From an uncultured Clostridia bacterium (GTDB taxonomy: Bacteria; Bacillota; Clostridia; Christensenellales; CAG-138), in NCBI GenBank assembly GCA_937915925.1, contig CALGGM010000199.1, forward strand, positions 1 to 36,502: a stretch of DNA of 36,502 bases. Reading direction: 5' to 3'. This document shows positions 7,362 through 14,917 of this stretch, piece after piece. The notes beneath the pieces are model-generated. The model was not told where the DNA came from. It searched no databases and worked only from the letters and a program-made list of their open reading frames with translations. Every line of letters starts with the position of its first letter. Position 1 is the stretch's first letter. Position numbers and translations under genes: made by a program.

Positions 7362-8444
7362 ATGGAGAAGCTTTTGATCATCAACCCCGGCTCCACCTCC
7401 ACGAAGATCGCGGTGTTCGAGGACGAAACGCCGCTGTTCACGGAATCCATCGTCCACACGCCCGAGGAGCTTGCGCCGTATGAACACGTCGCGGAGCAGT
7501 ACGAGTTCCGCAAGGACCTGATCGTGAAGACGCTCGAAAACCACGGCGTGGGCTTGGATACGCTCACCGGCATCGTCTCGCGCGGCGGGCTTCTGACCCC
7601 GATTCGCGCAGGCGCATACGAGGTCAACGACGACATGGTCTGGCAGCTGAAAAACCGCCCGCAAAACGAGCACGCGTCCAACGTCGGCGCGATGATCGCA
7701 CGGGCGCTGAGCGTTGAATACGGCATTCCCGCGTTCATCTACGACGGCATCACGGTCGACGAGCTCGATCCGATCAACAAGATCACGGGTCTGCCCGTCT
7801 TCCGCAGAAAGGGCATGGGGCATAACCTGAACACCCGCGCCGCTGCAATGCGCTATGCCCGCGAATCCCAAAAAGCGTACAAGGACATCACGGTCATCGT
7901 CGCGCACTTGGGCGGCGGAATCTCGGTGAACCTGCATCACGGCGGACGGATCGTGGACTTCATCTCCGACGAGGAGGGTCCCTTCTCGCCCGAGCGCTCC
8001 GGCGGGCTTCCGATGTTCGACGTCATCAAGATGTGCTATGACGGCGCGCATGACTATAACTCCATGATGAAACTCGTGAAGCGGCAGGGCGGTCTCATGG
8101 CGCATCTCGGCACCACCGACAGCCGCGAGGTCCAGAAGATGGTCGACGCGGGCGACGAGCATGCGAAGCTGATCTTCGACGCGATGGCGCTGAACATTGC
8201 GAAGAACATCGCAAAGTGCGCGCCGTACGTGAAGGGCAAGGTCGACGCGATCCTTTTAACCGGCGGCATCGCGTACTCCGAGTACATCACCTCGTACATC
8301 CGCGAGCATGTCGAATTCATCGCGCCGGTCGTGGTCTACCCGGGCGAAGATGAAATGCTCTCCCTCGCACTCGGCGGCCTACGCGTCCTTCGCGGCGAGG
8401 AAACCGCGGCCACCTTCGTCAAAACCGAAAACCCCGGCTATTGA
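7362..8444 (+). CDS. buk: Butyrate (branched-chain acid) kinase
   Basis: A 360-residue ASKHA-fold acid kinase, the usual length for Buk. It makes ATP and a free acid from acyl phosphate. The N-terminal 'LLIINPGSTSTKIAVFEDE' is the phosphate-1 motif; 'DITVIVAHLGGGISVNLHHGGRIVD' and 'DAILLTGGIAYSEY' near the C-terminus are family signatures. The start at 7362 is chosen for its AGGAGGGG ribosome site, although the frame is open for 70 codons further upstream inside ptb. It is the last gene before a strong terminator. Confidence 0.93.
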   Translation: MEKLLIINPGSTSTKIAVFEDETPLFTESIVHTPEELAPYEHVAEQYEFRKDLIVKTLENHGVGLDTLTGIVSRGGLLTPIRAGAYEVNDDMVWQLKNRPQNEHASNVGAMIARALSVEYGIPAFIYDGITVDELDPINKITGLPVFRRKGMGHNLNTRAAAMRYARESQKAYKDITVIVAHLGGGISVNLHHGGRIVDFISDEEGPFSPERSGGLPMFDVIKMCYDGAHDYNSMMKLVKRQGGLMAHLGTTDSREVQKMVDAGDEHAKLIFDAMALNIAKNIAKCAPYVKGKVDAILLTGGIAYSEYITSYIREHVEFIAPVVVYPGEDEMLSLALGGLRVLRGEETAATFVKTENPGY

Positions 8445-8456
8445 GCCACGAATCCA

Positions 8457-8483
8457 AACACCCCGCCCGTCGGGGTGTTTTTG
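8457..8483 (+). terminator. Rho-independent terminator of the vor-ptb-buk operon
   Basis: 9-bp perfect stem AACACCCCG / CGGGGTGTT with a 5-nt loop, running into TTTTTGTTT, 12 nt after the buk stop codon. Confidence 0.9.
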
Positions 8484-8518
8484 TTTGCGCATTCAAACCA
8501 AGATGGATGCTAATGGCT

Positions 8519-8872
8519 TGTAGGGGGCGTCCTCCCGGACGCCCCGTCAAAAGGTACAACAGCGGAACGGGAAGGTGATACCTTCCCCTACACCCCCGTA
8601 GGGGCGGATCGCATCCGCCCGCCGTAACAAAAAAAACGGACGACCGACGGTCGTCCCTACAGGGTGTGCGGTACGCAATCATGTCAAAACGTATCGTAGG
8701 GGCAGATCGCATCCGCCCGTCAAGCTACGCGTGGTTCAAATAACACCTCGTCACCGCTTCGCGGAGCTTCTCCTCAAGGAGAAGCCTCTGTGTACCTGTA
8801 ACCAAAAGCCTTTCCCTTGATGGAGAAGGTGGCGTCGCAAGGCGACGGATGAGGTGGTACGCAGAAAAGCGT
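8519..8872. repeat. Mosaic of small palindromic repeats, no gene
   Basis: This gene-free stretch holds several different hairpin-forming repeats in a row: a GGGGCGTCC / GGACGCCCC palindrome (8524-8545), GGGAAGGTGATACCTTCCC (8569-8587), GGGCGGAT / ATCCGCCC preceded by GTAG (8598-8620, again 8696-8718), and the 19-bp palindrome GGACGACCGACGGTCGTCC (8638-8656). The last part (about 8746-8872) pairs CACCTCGTC with GGATGAGGTG and contains a TTCTCCTCAAGGAGAAG hairpin. Members of the same families recur at 12.0-12.9 kb and 17.98 kb. Confidence 0.8.
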
Positions 8873-8925
8873 CCGCTTTTCGCGGATGAACGAATTACGC
8901 CTTACGGCGCATCATGATCCCCTTG

Positions 8926-9297
8926 TCAACTTCCGCAGATCCCGATCCACGCGCAGTCGCGGCAGACGTCTTCGAGCCTGTCGGGCAGGATGATCCTGTC
9001 TTTCGCAAGCGCCGAAAGGTCGCGCCACGGGAGCGTGTCGCAAAAGCTAAGCCCCATCGCCTCGATCGCGCAGCGGTCGATCGCCTGCACCTTTTCCTCG
9101 GTTTCGCACACGCCGTCCCGATTGTTTGGGCAGCCCGAACAGATCGCGTCGCAGCCGTCGGTCAGGGTGACGTCCGCGCCCGCGTTCAGCGCCGCAAGCG
9201 TCGCGTACATATGCGTAACGAACGCTTCGCTGTACCCCTTGCCGACGAAAAACTGCGCGCACAGCGCATGGTGCGGGCGGATCAACATCCCGTCCAC
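8926..9297 (-). CDS. DUF1284 family Cys-rich protein
   Basis: A small soluble protein (about 120-123 residues) opening with 'IRPHHALCAQFFVGKGYSEAFV', the hallmark of DUF1284. Its eleven Cys, including 'CDAICSGCPNNRDGVC' in the middle and 'CRDCAWIGICGS' at the end, suggest an iron-sulphur or zinc site; the function of the family is unknown to me. The start is uncertain: GTG at 9297 or ATG at 9288 in the same frame. It lies 4 nt downstream of the PAP2 gene on the same strand and is probably expressed with it. Confidence 0.75.
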   Translation of the reverse strand: MDGMLIRPHHALCAQFFVGKGYSEAFVTHMYATLAALNAGADVTLTDGCDAICSGCPNNRDGVCETEEKVQAIDRCAIEAMGLSFCDTLPWRDLSALAKDRIILPDRLEDVCRDCAWIGICGS

Positions 9298-9301
9298 GGC
9301 C

Positions 9302-10282
9302 TTACGCCTTCGCCTTCTTTGAAAACAGCTTATTCCAAAGCTTATCGGTCGCTTTGAACAGCATCGGGTAGACGCCGATCACGACGAAGATCACCGCGGC
9401 ATAGCGCAGGGTGCGGATGAGATGCGCCGCGACGTTGCCCGCGTCCAAAAGCTCCTTCGGGAAGGGCATTTTCAAAACCGCGTTCAGTCCGAAGTAAATG
9501 AGCCCGCCGCCGACCGTGCGCAGGATGCAGCGGAAGAAGTTGTTCGTGTTCTCAAACTTCACGAACCGCTCTTCAAACGGCTCGGCGCAGAGGAAGCCAA
9601 TGAGCATGCCGAACGAGCTGAAATAGTCGTCGGTCTTGCAGTAGAAGAAACCGGGGATCGCCGTCAGAAGCAGCACCGCATAGAACAGCCAGCGGTTTTT
9701 GATGACCTTCCGAAGCCACGGAACGAGCAGCACGATGATGATGCCGAGCACCCAGCCGCCGAGCACGTCCGTCGGGTAATGTACGCCGACGAACACGCGC
9801 GAGAAGCCGACAAGCAGCGGCAGCACGACCGCGAGGATCCACAGTACCTTGCGCTTTTTCTCATGCGCGGCAAGCGAGCCGTACATCGTAACGGCGTTCG
9901 AGGAATGTCCGCTCGGGAACGAAAAGCCCTGCGCGGCGACGTCCATGACGTCCTTGCTGCTGTCGACGGGGCGCAGCGGCTCGATGGCGTAGCCCGCGTC
10001 CTTTGCCACCATGTACGGGCGAAGCCGCAGAGCCACGTTTTTGATCATCGGGTTCCACACATTCGCCATCAGCACGTTCACGCCGATGTACTTGCCGAAC
10101 TCCTTGTTGAGCCCCCAGTAGAGAAAGCCCATGATGACGATGAGCAAAAGCTCCTCGCCGAACGCGGACAGATTCGAAAGGATCCAGAATCCGATCCCGC
10201 TGCTGCCGATGTGCGCCTGCAGCCACTCCATCAGCCGCATTTCCCACTCAAAAAAGAACACCGTACCAACCGCTCCTGTCAT
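9302..10282 (-). CDS. PAP2-family membrane phosphatase
   Basis: A 326-residue membrane protein with the three acid phosphatase motifs: KNVALRLRP (81-89), PSGHS (123-127) and SRVFVGVHYPTD (161-172). It should dephosphorylate a lipid phosphate such as undecaprenyl diphosphate or phosphatidic acid at the outer face of the membrane. The C-terminal half has further helices beyond the minimal PAP2 core. The start at 10282 (MTGAVGTVFFFEWE) is chosen for the AAGGAGG ribosome site 7 nt upstream; the frame stays open 23 codons further. A sigma-A type promoter lies at 10325-10353. Confidence 0.9.
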   Translation of the reverse strand: MTGAVGTVFFFEWEMRLMEWLQAHIGSSGIGFWILSNLSAFGEELLLIVIMGFLYWGLNKEFGKYIGVNVLMANVWNPMIKNVALRLRPYMVAKDAGYAIEPLRPVDSSKDVMDVAAQGFSFPSGHSSNAVTMYGSLAAHEKKRKVLWILAVVLPLLVGFSRVFVGVHYPTDVLGGWVLGIIIVLLVPWLRKVIKNRWLFYAVLLLTAIPGFFYCKTDDYFSSFGMLIGFLCAEPFEERFVKFENTNNFFRCILRTVGGGLIYFGLNAVLKMPFPKELLDAGNVAAHLIRTLRYAAVIFVVIGVYPMLFKATDKLWNKLFSKKAKA

Positions 10283-10324
10283 AAGAACCTCCTTGCTGCC
10301 CCGAATGATCGTTGCCTTTTTATC

Positions 10325-10353
10325 ATTATACTGCTTTTTACACCGATCCACAA
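10325..10353 (-). promoter_or_regulatory. Promoter of the PAP2-DUF1284 unit
   Basis: Reading the minus strand, -35 TTGTGG and -10 TATAAT are separated by exactly 17 bp, 43 nt upstream of the PAP2 start codon. Confidence 0.65.
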
Positions 10354-10419
10354 GCCGTTTTCGGCAAAGTTTCTTGTATAAATGGGCAGCGGGCGGTGGG
10401 TGGACGGGCGATTTGGCGA

Positions 10420-10448
10420 TTGAAACCGGGCGGAAAAGCTGTTATACT
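10420..10448 (+). promoter_or_regulatory. Promoter of the GPH transporter gene
   Basis: -35 TTGAAA and -10 TATACT with a 17-bp spacer, 29 nt upstream of the ATG at 10478; divergent from the PAP2 promoter. Confidence 0.7.
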
Positions 10449-10477
10449 GAAAGAAAAGAACGCATCAGGGGGAAGCT

Positions 10478-11959
10478 ATGGAATCGAACCGCTATATCGC
10501 ACGCACCAGCGGATTGAAGCTCAAAGACTACGTCGGGTATGCGCTGATCGACACCGCGGGCTGTCTCATCTTCAGCCTCGTCACGACGCTGCTGCAGAAG
10601 TATTACACCGACATTCTGCACCTGAGCCCGCTGTTCATCATGCTGATGTTCATCGGCGCGCGCGTCTGGGACGCGATCAACGACCCGATCATGGGACGCA
10701 TCGCGGACACCGCGCGTCCCGGCAAGTACGGGCGCTACCGTCCGTGGATCCTGTACGCCGCCGTGCCGCTTGCCGTCACGGGCGTGCTGATGTTCGTGCG
10801 CTTCCCCGGCATGGGCGAGCCCGAAACCGCGGTGCGCACCTGCGTCTACGCGACTGTGACGTACGTACTGTTCGGCATGGCGTACACGGTGCTGCAGATC
10901 CCCTACGGCTCGCTTGCGTCCGTCGTCACCACCGACGATAAGGAGCGCAGCAAGCTCTCGGTGTTCCGCTCGATCGGCGCGGCGCTCGGCTCGATCCCGG
11001 TGCTTCTCATTGCAAGCTTCGCCTACGCAAAGCGGCTCGACGCGTCGGGCAACATTGTTCTCGGCGAGAACGGCAAGGCGATCACCGACATGCAGTACGG
11101 TCCGGTGTTCACGGGCGTTGTGATCATGTCGGTCGTATCGGCGGCGCTTCTGATTCTCGCGTTCACGATGAACCGGGAGCGCGTCAAGACCAAACCGCAG
11201 CCGAAGGAAAAGGGCGCGACGAAAAGCGCGTTGCGGATCCTGTTCCGCAACCGCGCGTTTGTGGCGATCTCGCTTGTTTCGATGCTCCTGCTGTCCGGAC
11301 AGATGTTCACGCAGAGCTTCTATACCTACCTCTTTGACGACTACTTCCACGCGAACTGGATGAACCTCGCGACGCAGGCGTGCACGTATTCGCCGATGCT
11401 CGTCTTTATGTTCTTCCTGCCGAAGATGGCAAGGAAGATCGGCAAAAAGGAGGTCACGGCGGTCGGCGTCACGCTTGCCGCCGCGGCAAATCTGGCGCTG
11501 TTTTTCCTGCGCGGGATGGAGCCGTCAAAGCTCATGTGGATCTTTCTCGTGATGAACTTCATCAGCGGGTGCGGGCTCACGACGCTCGTCATGCAGCTTT
11601 GGGCGATGGTCACCGACGCGACCGACGACATCGAGGTCAAGACCGGCAGCCGCGATACCGGCACGGCGTACTCGGTGTTCAATTTCTTCCGAAAGCTCGG
11701 ACAGGTACTGGCGGCGGTCTGCGTAAACGGGGCGCTTTTAGGCATGCACTACCGCTATGAAAAGGGCGCGGTGCAGACGCCGGAGAACCTTAAAATCATG
11801 TACGACATGGCGACGCTGATCCCCGCCGTGCTGTTCGGCGTCATGGCGATCCTGCTGTTTGTCGCCTACCCGCTGTCGAAACGGAGGGTCGCAACGCTCC
11901 AGGACGAAAAGGAGCAGACCCTCAGGGAATCCTACGAGAACCGGCAGATCGATATCTGA
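10478..11959 (+). CDS. GPH-family sugar:cation symporter (MelB-like)
   Basis: A 493-residue transporter with about 12 helices. 'LKDYVGYALIDTAG' (16-29), 'ARVWDAINDPIMGRIAD' (62-78) and 'GKYGRYRPWIL' (83-93) are typical of glycoside-pentoside-hexuronide symporters, which import a glycoside or uronide with sodium or protons. The ribosome site is AGGGGGAAG, 5 nt before ATG. The C-terminus is hydrophilic. It stands alone between its own promoter and terminator. The nearest enzymes are the GH31 glycosidase and carboxylesterase about 1 kb downstream on the opposite strand, so it could import the esterified or alpha-linked sugar they use; the substrate is not evident. Confidence 0.88.
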   Translation: MESNRYIARTSGLKLKDYVGYALIDTAGCLIFSLVTTLLQKYYTDILHLSPLFIMLMFIGARVWDAINDPIMGRIADTARPGKYGRYRPWILYAAVPLAVTGVLMFVRFPGMGEPETAVRTCVYATVTYVLFGMAYTVLQIPYGSLASVVTTDDKERSKLSVFRSIGAALGSIPVLLIASFAYAKRLDASGNIVLGENGKAITDMQYGPVFTGVVIMSVVSAALLILAFTMNRERVKTKPQPKEKGATKSALRILFRNRAFVAISLVSMLLLSGQMFTQSFYTYLFDDYFHANWMNLATQACTYSPMLVFMFFLPKMARKIGKKEVTAVGVTLAAAANLALFFLRGMEPSKLMWIFLVMNFISGCGLTTLVMQLWAMVTDATDDIEVKTGSRDTGTAYSVFNFFRKLGQVLAAVCVNGALLGMHYRYEKGAVQTPENLKIMYDMATLIPAVLFGVMAILLFVAYPLSKRRVATLQDEKEQTLRESYENRQIDI

Positions 11960-11967
11960 GAAATACG

Positions 11968-12002
11968 AACCGCTCCCGACGCTATACCGGGAGCGGTTTT
12001 AT
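11968..12002 (+). terminator. Terminator of the GPH transporter gene
   Basis: 11-bp perfect stem AACCGCTCCCG / CGGGAGCGGTT with a 9-nt loop, followed by TTTAT, 8 nt after the stop. Confidence 0.88.
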
Positions 12003-12033
12003 ATGAATCATTTATTTCTTGACACTCTTGTGT

Positions 12034-12589
12034 AAAGGGGGCTGGCACCGATAGGTGACTGGGGGATTGTTATTTGAACCGCAAGTCTTTTGACGGGGCG
12101 CCGAGGTCGTCGCCCCTACGAGCTCGTTACGCGGGCGGATGATATCCGCCCCTACGGGTAAAATTCGAGCTCCCCTTGTCAGGGGAGCTGTCACCGTTAG
12201 GTGACTGAGGGGTAGTCATTTGAACCGTGTCAACTTTGACGGGACGCCGAGGTCGGCGTCCCCTACAGGATGGCGACGGTGTTTGAAGGAACCAACCCGT
12301 ATGGGAAGGTATCACCTTCCCGTTCTTCCGTTACGCGGACCCCTACGTTCCCGCCACATCCTGTAGGGACGACCGACGGTCGTCCGTTTTTTGTGTTGCG
12401 GGGAGTTCCTTCGTCGCCGCAAACGGCTTCTCAGGATGACACACCGAGGCGCAGGACAGGACGCGCTGCACTTACTGTGCTTCTTGACGGGACGTCCGGG
12501 AGGACGCCCCCTACGGGATGGTTACGCGGGCGGATAATATCCGCCCCTACGGTCCCGCCACATCCTGTAGGGACGACCGACGGTCGTCC
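12034..12589. repeat. Repeat mosaic with a diverged tandem pair, no gene
   Basis: Two diverged copies of one unit begin near 12034 and 12178: each has 'GGTGACTG(A/G)GGGG', then 'ATTTGAACCG', then 'TTTGACGGG(G/A)CGCCGAGGTCG' and ends in CCCCTAC. Between and after them are GGGCGGAT / ATCCGCCC hairpins (12133-12155, 12528-12550), GGGAAGGTATCACCTTCCC (12303-12321), a GGACGTCC / GGACGCCCC variant (about 12489-12514), and two copies of GGACGACCGACGGTCGTCC (12367-12385, 12571-12589). Open frames here are short, low-complexity and lack ribosome sites, so I call no gene. Confidence 0.75.
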
Positions 12590-12590
12590 G

Positions 12591-12620
12591 CAGCGTGTCA
12601 AAAAACCTTTTGACACGCTG
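12591..12620. other. 13-bp perfect hairpin abutting inverted-repeat element A
   Basis: CAGCGTGTCAAAA / TTTTGACACGCTG with a 4-nt loop (AACC). It ends 3 nt before element A. A 16-bp hairpin of related core sequence sits at the same place before element B (34259-34294), so the hairpin may belong to the element. Confidence 0.75.
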
Positions 12621-12622
12621 AG

Positions 12623-12875
12623 CAGGCTGTTGATGAGGGTGGCAGAATTCGCGTTTTCGCGACGGAGCTATACTGGAGTATGCGACCGAAGATGGCGACG
12701 CGCGAGTAACGCGCGACGTCACCGCTGTAACGGAGCGAAGCGGAGTGGTTAAGAAAACGCGGATAATTTGCGGCGAAATAATGGAAAGAAAGGGCGTCTC
12801 TGCGCCCTTTCTTCCTGCCAGTATTCATTTGTAATATCTCGCCGCAAATGGTCTGACCCCTTTTGCGACAGCCTG
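12623..12875. mobile_element. Inverted-repeat element A (MITE-like or structured RNA), 253 bp
   Basis: Ends are CAGGCTGTTG (12623-12632) and CGACAGCCTG (12866-12875), 9 of 10 bp inverted. Inside, ATTTGCGGCGA (12766-12776) pairs with TCGCCGCAAAT (12839-12849), enclosing AGAAAGGGCG / CGCCCTTTCT (12787-12812). The same nested layout occurs in element B at 34294-34486. It has no coding capacity. Compared with B it carries about 60 bp more around 12680-12760, a GC-rich stretch that resembles 18037-18090. Confidence 0.65.
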
Positions 12876-12876
12876 G

Positions 12877-12895
12877 GGACGACCGACGGTCGTCC
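12877..12895. repeat. 19-bp palindrome GGACGACCGACGGTCGTCC
   Basis: Fourth exact copy in the window of this palindrome (others at 8638, 12367 and 12571). It abuts the right end of element A and lies just past the stop of the GH31 gene, where it could act as a transcript 3' hairpin. Confidence 0.8.
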
Positions 12896-12898
12896 GTT

Positions 12899-14917
12899 CT
12901 ACATTCTACAGTCTGCATTTTCAAACCATACCGGCAGATCGGAGGGGCGGCAGGGGACGGTCAGGTGTTCGCCGCCCGGGTGCGGGGCGCCGTCGCCGCG
13001 AAGACGCCATGCGCCGTAATGCGGCAGGGTGACGGTGACGGCGGTCGCGCCTTCGTCGAAGACGGGACAGGCAAGGATGCGTTCGCCGACGAGGAAGGCG
13101 TCGCTTTCGGGATCGCAGGCGGGATCTATAAGAAATAGGGGGCGGAGCAGCGGTTCGTGATTCGTGCGGCAGCGCTCCGCCTCTGCATAGAGGTACGGAA
13201 CCAGCTGTTCGCGCAGGTCAAAGAGTCGCTTCACGGCGTCCATGCGATCGGGATAGAGCCACGGCATGGTGGACGGCGCGTCCGGCTTCCACGAATGCAG
13301 CGTAAAGCGCGGCAGAAACACGCCGTACTGGAGCCAGCGAAGGAACAGCTCTTCCGAGGGCTGCGGTCCCGCAAAGCCGCCGATATCCGGTCCGAAAAAC
13401 AGAAAGCCCGAAAGCGCCATCGTCATAATTTGTTTATGATTCCACCGCAATTCTTCAAACGATGTGAAATTATCTCCCGTCCACGTCGACGCGACGCGCT
13501 GCGTGCCCGCGATCGCGCAGCGGGAGACGTTAAACGGCGCCGTTTCGCCCATCTCGACGCACGCCTCGCGGCTTGCCCGCGCCATGAGATACGAGAACAG
13601 CGGACGAATGCGGCACGCGGGGATCGGCCGCCCGAAGTCGTGCGCCATGACCTTTTCGTCGGGCACGTCGTATTCGTTGTTGTCGTTCCAGATATGCCGA
13701 TACCCCTTTTCGACGAGCTGACGCTTCACGCATTCCTTCCAGAACGCGTATGCGCCGGGGTTCGTAAAATCCAGATAGCTCGCCATGCCGCCCCAGAACG
13801 GGAAGCGGGCGGGCGTGCCGTCCGGGTCATGCAAGAACCAGCCATTCTCCGCGATCGTTTTGTACAGGGGGTGCTCGGTCAAAAACGCGGGCTTGACGTT
13901 CGGAATGAGCTGCATGCCGTGTGCGTCGAAATATGCCGCAAGCCCCTTCGGATCGGGAATCTTTTCGGTGTTCCAATGAAAGACGCAGCGGCGGTCGCCG
14001 ATCTGCGTATAGCCGCTCGACATCCAGAATCCGCCTGCCCTGATCCCGTATGCTTCACACTGTGCGACAAAGCTTTTTAAACGCGCGTCCGCATCGTCGG
14101 CGTCGGTATATTCCATCGTGCTGCCTGTATAGAAAAACGCCCATCTCGGCACGGGCGCGATGCTGCCGAGCATAGCAGAAAACCGCCGCACGATCTCCAT
14201 CGGCGAGCCGAGGATCAGGTAGAACACCATGTTCTCCTCATCGAAACGGATCGAATTGAACGGTTCGAAATAGTTGTCGTGCTCCACGCCGAAATTGACC
14301 GTGCCGTTTGAATAGGTATCGTAATACAGTCCATAGCTGCCCGCGGCGTGCGAGCAGATATAGAACGGGATTTGTTTATACAAGGGATCGCTGTACGCGG
14401 CGGAAAAGCCCATCGAATCGGTCGCCGCAAGCGTGAATCGCCGGTTCGCCTTGTTGACCGGACCGCACTTGTCGCCGAGCCCGAAGATGCGCTGATCCGA
14501 AAACCGCTCGGTAAAGTGCGCGCTGCCCCTTCCGAGCTCGCCCGCGAAGTTGTACGCAAGCCCGCTGCGATCGCGATACAAAACGCCCCTGTCCGTTTCG
14601 GCACTGATGCGAAGGTTTTTCTTCTCGATCGAAAACCGCACGCCGTCGAGCGCAAAGGAGAGGCGCGTTTCGTCCTCCGTCAGTTCGGGCGTTTCCGGAG
14701 AAAAGCCGTCGACGGAAAGCTTGTCGCGCCCATTCAGAGGCACCTCGTCCGCGTTCGGACAAACGCTCCACGTCGGCACAAGCGGCACGCCGGGCTGCAG
14801 CACCGCCACGCGCAGCATGTGCCGGAAAAAGTCAAGCCGCACCGTCACGCCGTCCGCTTCGTAAACGCGCATGGACGGCGACGCTTCGACGGTTACAAAC
14901 CGATGGTCGAACTTCAC
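12899..14917 (-). CDS. Glycoside hydrolase family 31 (alpha-glucosidase/alpha-xylosidase type)
   Basis: A 672-residue intracellular enzyme without a signal peptide. 'RHIWNDNNEYDVPD' contains the GH31 nucleophile Asp (about residue 412) and 'STWTGDNFTSFEEL' the acid/base Asp (about 482). 'WAFFYTGSTMEYTDADDADARLK' and 'GGFWMSSGYTQIGD' are barrel strands typical of the family, after an N-terminal beta-sandwich (about 1-255). GH31 enzymes act on alpha-glucosides, alpha-xylosides or sulfoquinovosides. The start is a GTG at 14917, 9 nt after AAGGGGGA and overlapping the esterase stop (GTGA), so translation is coupled. A nearby GPH symporter may supply the substrate. Confidence 0.9.
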   Translation of the reverse strand: MKFDHRFVTVEASPSMRVYEADGVTVRLDFFRHMLRVAVLQPGVPLVPTWSVCPNADEVPLNGRDKLSVDGFSPETPELTEDETRLSFALDGVRFSIEKKNLRISAETDRGVLYRDRSGLAYNFAGELGRGSAHFTERFSDQRIFGLGDKCGPVNKANRRFTLAATDSMGFSAAYSDPLYKQIPFYICSHAAGSYGLYYDTYSNGTVNFGVEHDNYFEPFNSIRFDEENMVFYLILGSPMEIVRRFSAMLGSIAPVPRWAFFYTGSTMEYTDADDADARLKSFVAQCEAYGIRAGGFWMSSGYTQIGDRRCVFHWNTEKIPDPKGLAAYFDAHGMQLIPNVKPAFLTEHPLYKTIAENGWFLHDPDGTPARFPFWGGMASYLDFTNPGAYAFWKECVKRQLVEKGYRHIWNDNNEYDVPDEKVMAHDFGRPIPACRIRPLFSYLMARASREACVEMGETAPFNVSRCAIAGTQRVASTWTGDNFTSFEELRWNHKQIMTMALSGFLFFGPDIGGFAGPQPSEELFLRWLQYGVFLPRFTLHSWKPDAPSTMPWLYPDRMDAVKRLFDLREQLVPYLYAEAERCRTNHEPLLRPLFLIDPACDPESDAFLVGERILACPVFDEGATAVTVTLPHYGAWRLRGDGAPHPGGEHLTVPCRPSDLPVWFENADCRM

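Noticed and set aside
5618..7738. 706-codon open frame on the minus strand across vorA-buk
   Set aside because: It is antisense to five strongly supported genes, is rich in Arg, His and Asp as expected of a high-GC shadow frame, and has no ribosome site or family motif.
12270..12752. 160-codon plus-strand frame in the repeat region
   Set aside because: It runs through several palindromic repeats, has no ribosome site, and translates repeat units into Thr/Pro/Arg-rich sequence.
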